NCBI GenBank assembly: GCA_945872875.1
Contig: CAMCBB010000019.1
Coordinates: 1 to 20,490, forward strand
Length of the DNA: 20,490 nt
Reading direction: 5' to 3'
Source: Flavobacterium psychrophilum
Lineage (GTDB): Bacteria > Bacteroidota > Bacteroidia > Flavobacteriales > Flavobacteriaceae
The notes beneath the pieces were generated by a model. The model made no database searches. It saw nothing but the letters and a program-made list of their open reading frames with translations, and was not told the DNA's origin. Position numbers and translations under genes: made by a program. Positions 15,586-20,490 of the stretch are shown one piece after another. The number at the start of each line of letters is the position of its first letter. The first letter of the stretch is position 1.

Positions 15586-17199
15586 TTATTTATCCAAAAC
15601 CTCTAGCAATACTTTTCCTTCGGTTCCATTAGGAAAAGGAACTTTAATTTTCTGTGCTATAGTTGGAGCAATTTGTGTAATTACTTTGTGGTCATGGGTT
15701 TCACCTTTTGGAATATTCCAACCATAAAAAATTAAAGGAACATGGGTATCGTAGGCGTATGGTGTTCCATGAGAAGTTCCTGTTGCACCATATTCTATGT
15801 AACCTGGCTTGTCTAATATTACTAAATTACCGTTTTGGGTTGCATCGTAACCTTTATAAATCATATTTAAATAAAAATCATTTCCATTAGAATTTTTGAT
15901 ATCCTCTTCATTATATACTTTTTTCACGTGTTCTTGTGTCATTAAAAAATCAATAAAAGATTTTTCAACAATTGAATAATTTAGTGCTTTTTCTTTTATT
16001 TTATCTTTGTTTAAATACAAATTAAAATTAGAATAATTAGCAACTAAATCATCGTTGTAAGTATCTGTCGAGAATTTTTTTATGGCTTTAGAAATTTCTT
16101 TATACTCTATATTTTTTACATTTAATTTATTATTTTTTAAAAAATTGGCATTTTCAGCGCAAGCATGATCAGCGGTTAAAAAAAGTAAATAATTATCTTT
16201 TCCTATATTTTTATCCAAATAATTTAATAAATCAGATATTGTTTGATCTAATCTCAAATAGGTGTCTTGTAATTCCATAGAGCGTGGACCTAAAATATGC
16301 CCTACATAATCTGTTGAAGAGAAACTTATTGCTAAGAAATCGGTATCATCATCTTTACCTAAAGCTTCATTTTCAATTGCTTTCAATGCAAAATCTGCTA
16401 AAATATTATTACCAAAAGGAGTTGCTCTCAATATGCCTGCGTCATTTTTATCAAAGATTTTTTTTAAATCATATGGAAAAACAGGTTTGTCAACTCCATA
16501 TAATTTTCCTTCATAGGGACTATCATCAGGATCACTCTCGTTGTAAGATGCTTCAGGTTTAAACAAATCCCATCCTTGATTAATATAATTTAAGTAGTTT
16601 TTTTGGTTGTTAAAATCGTTCACCCATTCTGGTAATTTATCTCCATAGAAAGTACTCGATATAAATGCTCCGGTTTTACTATACCAAAATGCCCAATTGG
16701 CAAAATGCCCAGCGGGTAAAATAGCACCTCTGTCTTTTAAACTCATACCGATTACTTTACCTTTAAAGTTAGTTCCCATTCGAAGTTCGTCGGTAATTGT
16801 AGTTGAAAGCAAATTTTTTGGAGACATTTCACCTTCAGTTTTTGATCCATTACCTAGAGTTTTAACAGTTTCATCATCGGTACAATAGCGTTCTTTACTT
16901 GTAGCTCTATTATACCATTCGTTGCCAATAATTCCATTAACAGAAGGGGTTGCACCAGTGTAAATTGAAGCATGCCCAGGAGCTGTATATGTTGGCATAT
17001 AGTTAAAATGTGCATTATGAAAAACATAGCCTTTATTGATGAGGCGATTGAAACCATTTTCTACAAAATCATTTTGAAAACGGTATAAATATTCCATTCT
17101 CATTTGATCAACCACTATTCCAACTACCAATTTTGGTCGTTCTTGTGCATTAAGATTCATAACGAAAATGAAATTAAAAAAGTAAAGTAATTTTTTCAT
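15586..17199 (-). CDS. pafA: PafA-type alkaline phosphatase (phosphate-irrepressible)
   Basis: From the ATG at 17199 the protein has 537 residues; a TTG five codons upstream is possible but less likely. The signal peptide (1-19, ending NLNAQ) sends it to the periplasm. It aligns by eye with the Elizabethkingia meningoseptica enzyme PafA, a monomeric zinc phosphomonoesterase with a Thr nucleophile. Equivalents of its active-site residues are present: Asp31 (VVDQM), Thr72 (PTYTA, nucleophile), Asn93 (GNEWY), Lys155 and Arg157 (SLKDR), Asp297 and His301 (TDYVGH), Asp344 and His345 (ADH), and His477 (TSHGTPY). The K/R pair separates PafA from phosphodiesterases of the superfamily. No Pho-box-like site is evident. 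The gene lies 65 bases after the FabK-like gene and may be in the same transcript. Confidence 0.88.
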   Translation of the reverse strand: MKKLLYFFNFIFVMNLNAQERPKLVVGIVVDQMRMEYLYRFQNDFVENGFNRLINKGYVFHNAHFNYMPTYTAPGHASIYTGATPSVNGIIGNEWYNRATSKERYCTDDETVKTLGNGSKTEGEMSPKNLLSTTITDELRMGTNFKGKVIGMSLKDRGAILPAGHFANWAFWYSKTGAFISSTFYGDKLPEWVNDFNNQKNYLNYINQGWDLFKPEASYNESDPDDSPYEGKLYGVDKPVFPYDLKKIFDKNDAGILRATPFGNNILADFALKAIENEALGKDDDTDFLAISFSSTDYVGHILGPRSMELQDTYLRLDQTISDLLNYLDKNIGKDNYLLFLTADHACAENANFLKNNKLNVKNIEYKEISKAIKKFSTDTYNDDLVANYSNFNLYLNKDKIKEKALNYSIVEKSFIDFLMTQEHVKKVYNEEDIKNSNGNDFYLNMIYKGYDATQNGNLVILDKPGYIEYGATGTSHGTPYAYDTHVPLIFYGWNIPKGETHDHKVITQIAPTIAQKIKVPFPNGTEGKVLLEVLDK

Positions 17200-17264
17200 G
17201 TATTTTTTTTTCAAAATTAGGGATTCCTTATGTTGGCAGCACTAAGTTATTGTTAAGAATTAGT

Positions 17265-18209
17265 TTAAAATCCAATAGAATTAAGTTCTGTTTTAGCTAC
17301 TTCAAATTCAGAGATAATATCTTTTATAATGACTTCAACCGGTTTAATATCGTGTATTAGTCCAGCAATTTGACCAATTTCTAGTTCGCCTTCAACCAAA
17401 TCACCTTCAAACATTCCTCGTTTTGCACGGCGTTTTCCTAGTAAATTTTTAAGATCCTCTTTTGTTGGGCCTTTTAAATACAATTCTTGAACATCATTAA
17501 AGAATTTATTTTTAATTAATCGAACAGGAGCTAATTCTTTAAGCGTTAATTGGGTTTCACCTTCTCCTGTTTCCAATACTGTTTTCTTAAAATTATCGTG
17601 CGCCGAACTTTCAGTAGAAGCTACAAAACGGCTCCCCATTTGAACGCCATCTGCACCAAGAACCATAACAGCTAGCATTCCACGACCGGTGGCTATTCCG
17701 CCTGCAGCAATTAATGGAATTGATATATTTTCTTTCACCATAGGAATCAAAGTCAAAGTCGTGGTTTCTTCTCTTCCATTGTGACCTCCTGCTTCAAATC
17801 CTTCGGCTACGACTGCATCAACTCCTGCTTCTTGTGCTTTCAAAGCAAATTTAGAACTACTTACTACATGCACTACAGTAATTCCGTTATCCTTCAAAAA
17901 TGAAGTCCATGTTTTTGGATTACCTGCAGATGTAAAAACAATTTTCACGCCTTCTTCCACAATAATATCCATAATTTCTTGAATATTAGGATACAACATA
18001 GGCACATTAACTCCAAATGATTTGTCGGTTGCTTTTTTACATTTCTGAATGTGCTCTCGCAAAACTTCGGGATACATAGAGCCAGCACCTATTAAACCTA
18101 ATCCGCCGCTATTGCTTACGGCGCTAGCTAATTTATAACCACTATTCCAAATCATTCCACCTTGAATAATTGGATATTTAATATTGAAAAGTTGCGTGAT
18201 TCTGTTCAT
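17265..18209 (-). CDS. Nitronate monooxygenase / FabK-like flavoprotein
   Basis: The 314-residue TIM-barrel FMN protein belongs to the 2-nitropropane dioxygenase family, which includes nitronate monooxygenases and the enoyl-ACP reductase FabK. Visible marks are YPIIQGGMIW (12-21), SNSGGLGLIGAGS, FGVNVPML, EGFEAGGHNGR with the conserved His of the active site, IPLIAAGGIATGRG for phosphate binding, and GADGVQMGSRFVAS. By eye it is close to FabK of Streptococcus pneumoniae, but the two activities cannot be separated by motif. Its ATG overlaps the stop of the S8 protease gene by one base (TAATG), so translation is probably coupled. Cytoplasmic; no signal peptide. Confidence 0.85.
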   Translation of the reverse strand: MNRITQLFNIKYPIIQGGMIWNSGYKLASAVSNSGGLGLIGAGSMYPEVLREHIQKCKKATDKSFGVNVPMLYPNIQEIMDIIVEEGVKIVFTSAGNPKTWTSFLKDNGITVVHVVSSSKFALKAQEAGVDAVVAEGFEAGGHNGREETTTLTLIPMVKENISIPLIAAGGIATGRGMLAVMVLGADGVQMGSRFVASTESSAHDNFKKTVLETGEGETQLTLKELAPVRLIKNKFFNDVQELYLKGPTKEDLKNLLGKRRAKRGMFEGDLVEGELEIGQIAGLIHDIKPVEVIIKDIISEFEVAKTELNSIGF

Positions 18210-19819
18210 TATTGTTTGATTATTTTTCCGGATTGACTTACTATATCACTTTGTACTTTGTAATAATACACACCCGAATTTAAAGTTTCTAAACTTAATG
18301 TTGAAACTGATTTAGAAATAGTTTTTTCCAACACAACCTGCCCTAATGAATTATAAAGCATAATCTTAGCGTCATTTATATCAACAGGAAATGAAATAGT
18401 TACAAAACTAGAAGTTGGATTGGGATACAAAACAAAATTCTCTTTATTATTTTCAACCGTAACTAAATTTGCAATATTTAAAGCCAATTGAAAATCGGGA
18501 ATTCCATATCCAAATAAATTATCGGGTGTTAAAAATCTATCTGCAGATTGCTTAACAAATTGTACGATTTGTGCGTTATTTGCCCAAGGAATTGCTTGCC
18601 AAAAACAGGCAATCATACCGGCCATAATTGGGCATGAAAAAGAAGTTCCGCTTGCAGTAATAATGCTACCAGCGGTACTTGACAATACCGAACTTTGTCC
18701 TTGCGCCATTACATCGGGCTTAACCCGTAAATCAAAACTTGGTCCAATAGAACTAAAAGATGCATACGATCGGTCTGCTTTAACAGCACCAATAGCCAAT
18801 ACATTATTTGCTTCAGCAGGAACTCCTATATGGGGATCTGCACTATTTGCAGAATTTCCGGCACTTGCAACCACCACTATTCCTTTGCTAAACGCAATAT
18901 TTGCTCCTTTAGAAGCAAATGCTGTATTTCCGGTCATTTGTGAATAAGTATAACTGTAATTTGGATTGTCATAACCAAAATAACCTAAGGAGGAGGTAAT
19001 AATATCCGCACCTAAACGATCGGCTTCTTCTGCAGCTTGTACCCAATAACTTTCTTCAACTGGATTTTCTGTGGCGACATCTTCAGTGATAAACAAATAA
19101 TAACTTGCATCTGGGGCAGTTCCTACCAATTGATTATCAGTGAATCCACCCATGCACGACAATGTCATAGTGCCATGATTGTGTAATACATATAAATTAT
19201 TACTTTGACTAACATAGTTATAACCACCAAGAATTAAATTATTGGTAAACAATCTTTGAAAAGGCTGTGCAGTATCAACTCCAAAAAAACCCGAATCTAA
19301 AACTGCTATAATTTTGCCACCACCAGTATAATTTGTCTGGTGCAATAAATGGCCGTTCAGCATTTGAATTTGATTTAATGAAGTTCCATAATTAAAACTT
19401 TCCTGAACCTCCAAAGATTTATTTACAGGAGAAATAGCAGCTAAAGTAGCCATTTTATTGTTTAATGAATTATCAGCAAAGCGCACATTATTCACAAATG
19501 ACAAAGCAGATAATGCTTGAATATCAGTAACGCTTCCGCGGATATGTAGGCAGTTCAGCCATTTGGATTTGGCCATTACGGTTATACCAGTTGCCGAAGA
19601 TATTTGGTCAACATAAGTTACTTCGAGAGGTGCATCATTTATTACTAATGCTATACCCTGTGCTGTTCTTCTGTCTAAAGATTTTTGAGAAAGTTCTGAT
19701 AAAGGATTACTAAAAAATGCAACTGCATTTGGCTTGTCATTAAAATAAACCCAAGCATCTTCTTGAGAAAAAGACTCATAAGCAATAAATAAAGTAATTA
19801 TAAGTATCAGCTTCTTCAT
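18209..19819 (-). CDS. Secreted S8 (subtilisin-like) serine protease with T9SS type A sorting domain
   Basis: The 536-residue protein has a signal peptide (1-18, ending ESFS before Q19), a propeptide-like region (about 20-150), an S8 catalytic domain (about 155-450) and a C-terminal Por sorting domain (about 463-536, FVLYPNPTSSFVTISF to LNSGVYYYKVQSD). The catalytic triad is complete: Asp175 in AVLDSGFFG, His215 in HNHGTMTLS and Ser393 in GTSFSCPIMAG; the oxyanion Asn322 is in ASAGNSA. Family knowledge predicts export through the outer membrane and self-cleavage of the propeptide. It begins 23 bases after mnmA and overlaps the flavoprotein gene by one base, so a transcript mnmA-protease-flavoprotein is likely. 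The three have no obvious shared pathway. Confidence 0.95.
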   Translation of the reverse strand: MKKLILIITLFIAYESFSQEDAWVYFNDKPNAVAFFSNPLSELSQKSLDRRTAQGIALVINDAPLEVTYVDQISSATGITVMAKSKWLNCLHIRGSVTDIQALSALSFVNNVRFADNSLNNKMATLAAISPVNKSLEVQESFNYGTSLNQIQMLNGHLLHQTNYTGGGKIIAVLDSGFFGVDTAQPFQRLFTNNLILGGYNYVSQSNNLYVLHNHGTMTLSCMGGFTDNQLVGTAPDASYYLFITEDVATENPVEESYWVQAAEEADRLGADIITSSLGYFGYDNPNYSYTYSQMTGNTAFASKGANIAFSKGIVVVASAGNSANSADPHIGVPAEANNVLAIGAVKADRSYASFSSIGPSFDLRVKPDVMAQGQSSVLSSTAGSIITASGTSFSCPIMAGMIACFWQAIPWANNAQIVQFVKQSADRFLTPDNLFGYGIPDFQLALNIANLVTVENNKENFVLYPNPTSSFVTISFPVDINDAKIMLYNSLGQVVLEKTISKSVSTLSLETLNSGVYYYKVQSDIVSQSGKIIKQ

Positions 19820-19842
19820 AGTTTTTTAATTATAAGTCTAAA

Positions 19843-20490
19843 TTAAGAAATTACTCCCGAACCAACTAATTCTTCGCCAACATTCCATGCTAAAAATTGG
19901 CCTTGAGTAATTGCCGATTGCGGTTGCTCAAATTTCACATATAGTCCACTTTCAAATTGATGTAGTTTAGCTTTTTGTAATTCTTGTCTATATCGAATGC
20001 GGGCCATAACCTCCATGGATTGTCCATTTTCCAGTTTTAAATCGGGGCGTATCCAATGGACTTCTGAATTTTGAATTCGCAGGGCTTTTTGAAACAAGCC
20101 CGGATGGGATTGCCCTTGACCAGTATATATTTCGTTGGTAATTACATTTGTTGAGATAATAAATAAGGCTTCTTTGGTTCCGCCCACATTCAAACCTTTT
20201 CGTTGTCCAATGGTAAAATAATGGGCCCCTTGGTGTTTTCCAACTACCTTTCCCATTGAGGGTAAATATGTAATTGGAGTAGATTCATATATCAATTCCT
20301 CTTCTAAATTAGTAAATGTTGGTTTTACTCGTTTGTAAATTTCACTATTTGCAGGAACTTCATAAATAGTACCTTCTTTGGGTTGTAATTGCTGTTGTAA
20401 AAACTCTGGGAGTCTTACCTTACCGATAAAACAAAGCCCTTGTGAATCTCTCTTTTCGGCGGTAATCAATTCCATTTTAGAAGCAATTTC
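19843..20490 (-). CDS. mnmA: tRNA-specific 2-thiouridylase MnmA, C-terminal two thirds (partial)
   Basis: The frame stays open to the window's right edge (E-I-A-S-K precedes the first internal Met), so the 5' end lies outside. The visible 215 residues include the DSQGLCFIG block, whose Cys is the second catalytic thiol used to place sulfur at C2 of U34 in Lys, Glu and Gln tRNAs. They also include [20 protein letters not shown] and the C-terminal barrel ending with RYRQ and GQFLAWN. Compared with E. coli, about 25 extra residues ([20 protein letters not shown] and nearby) sit between the Cys block and the VVGKHQG motif. I recall such an insertion in other Flavobacteria. The ATP-binding PP-loop and first Cys are not in the window. 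Confidence 0.95.
   Translation of the reverse strand, partial: EIASKMELITAEKRDSQGLCFIGKVRLPEFLQQQLQPKEGTIYEVPANSEIYKRVKPTFTNLEEELIYESTPITYLPSMGKVVGKHQGAHYFTIGQRKGLNVGGTKEALFIISTNVITNEIYTGQGQSHPGLFQKALRIQNSEVHWIRPDLKLENGQSMEVMARIRYRQELQKAKLHQFESGLYVKFEQPQSAITQGQFLAWNVGEELVGSGVIS

Noticed and set aside
17200..17214. TTG start for the PafA gene
   Set aside because: The ATG at 17199 gives a cleaner signal peptide. The TTG lies in an A-rich run and a TAATTTTG promoter-like match overlaps it.

Overview
The window looks like a chromosomal segment from a Bacteroidota species, most likely Flavobacteriaceae and close to Flavobacterium. The evidence is an AT-rich sequence, -7 elements of the form TAnnTTTG, start codons preceded by A-rich leaders rather than Shine-Dalgarno sites, two proteins with C-terminal type IX secretion (T9SS) sorting domains, a TonB-dependent receptor paired with a DUF4249 lipoprotein, a monomeric NADP-isocitrate dehydrogenase, and a PafA-type alkaline phosphatase. 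I see no phage, plasmid, insertion sequence, CRISPR, tRNA or rRNA. It reads as a core-genome stretch with ordinary housekeeping and envelope genes.

Layout, left to right. Positions 1-3100 (+): the tail of trmD, rplS (L19) with its own promoter and a possibly structured leader, a terminator, then icd behind its own promoter. Positions 3100-3820 (-): a secreted protein of unknown function, convergent with icd across a two-way terminator. Positions 3890-7140 (+): a promoter, a TonB-dependent receptor and, 4 bases later, a DUF4249 lipoprotein. Positions 7149-7310: two adjacent period-7 repeat arrays running into the start codon of a thiamine pyrophosphokinase gene, followed by uvrB. Positions 10081-12401 (+): a tight three-gene set (bacterial PH domain, VOC/PhnB-like protein, secreted alpha/beta hydrolase with PKD and T9SS domains). 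Position 12407 begins a convergent TerB-like gene (-), which is divergent from a secreted esterase (+). A second, shorter repeat block precedes a DUF1456 gene. A strong two-way terminator separates this from sucC (-). The rest is all on the minus strand. In transcription order it is mnmA (cut by the window end), an S8 protease with a T9SS domain, a nitronate monooxygenase/FabK-like flavoprotein, PafA and sucC.

How the genes fit together. icd and sucC are TCA-cycle enzymes, and each has an inverted repeat near its promoter. The receptor and DUF4249 protein should form an outer-membrane uptake unit of unknown substrate. The adjacent thiamine pyrophosphokinase makes thiamine a testable guess. 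Secreted hydrolytic functions (S8 protease, two alpha/beta hydrolases, PafA) fit a polymer- and phosphate-scavenging lifestyle.

I found no convincing new multi-gene system. The most unusual signal is non-coding: a bipartite array (GWTGGAA heptads, an A-rich spacer, then C/T/A-rich repeats) that occurs twice, each time ending directly at a start codon. A related heptad run overlaps the rplS promoter.
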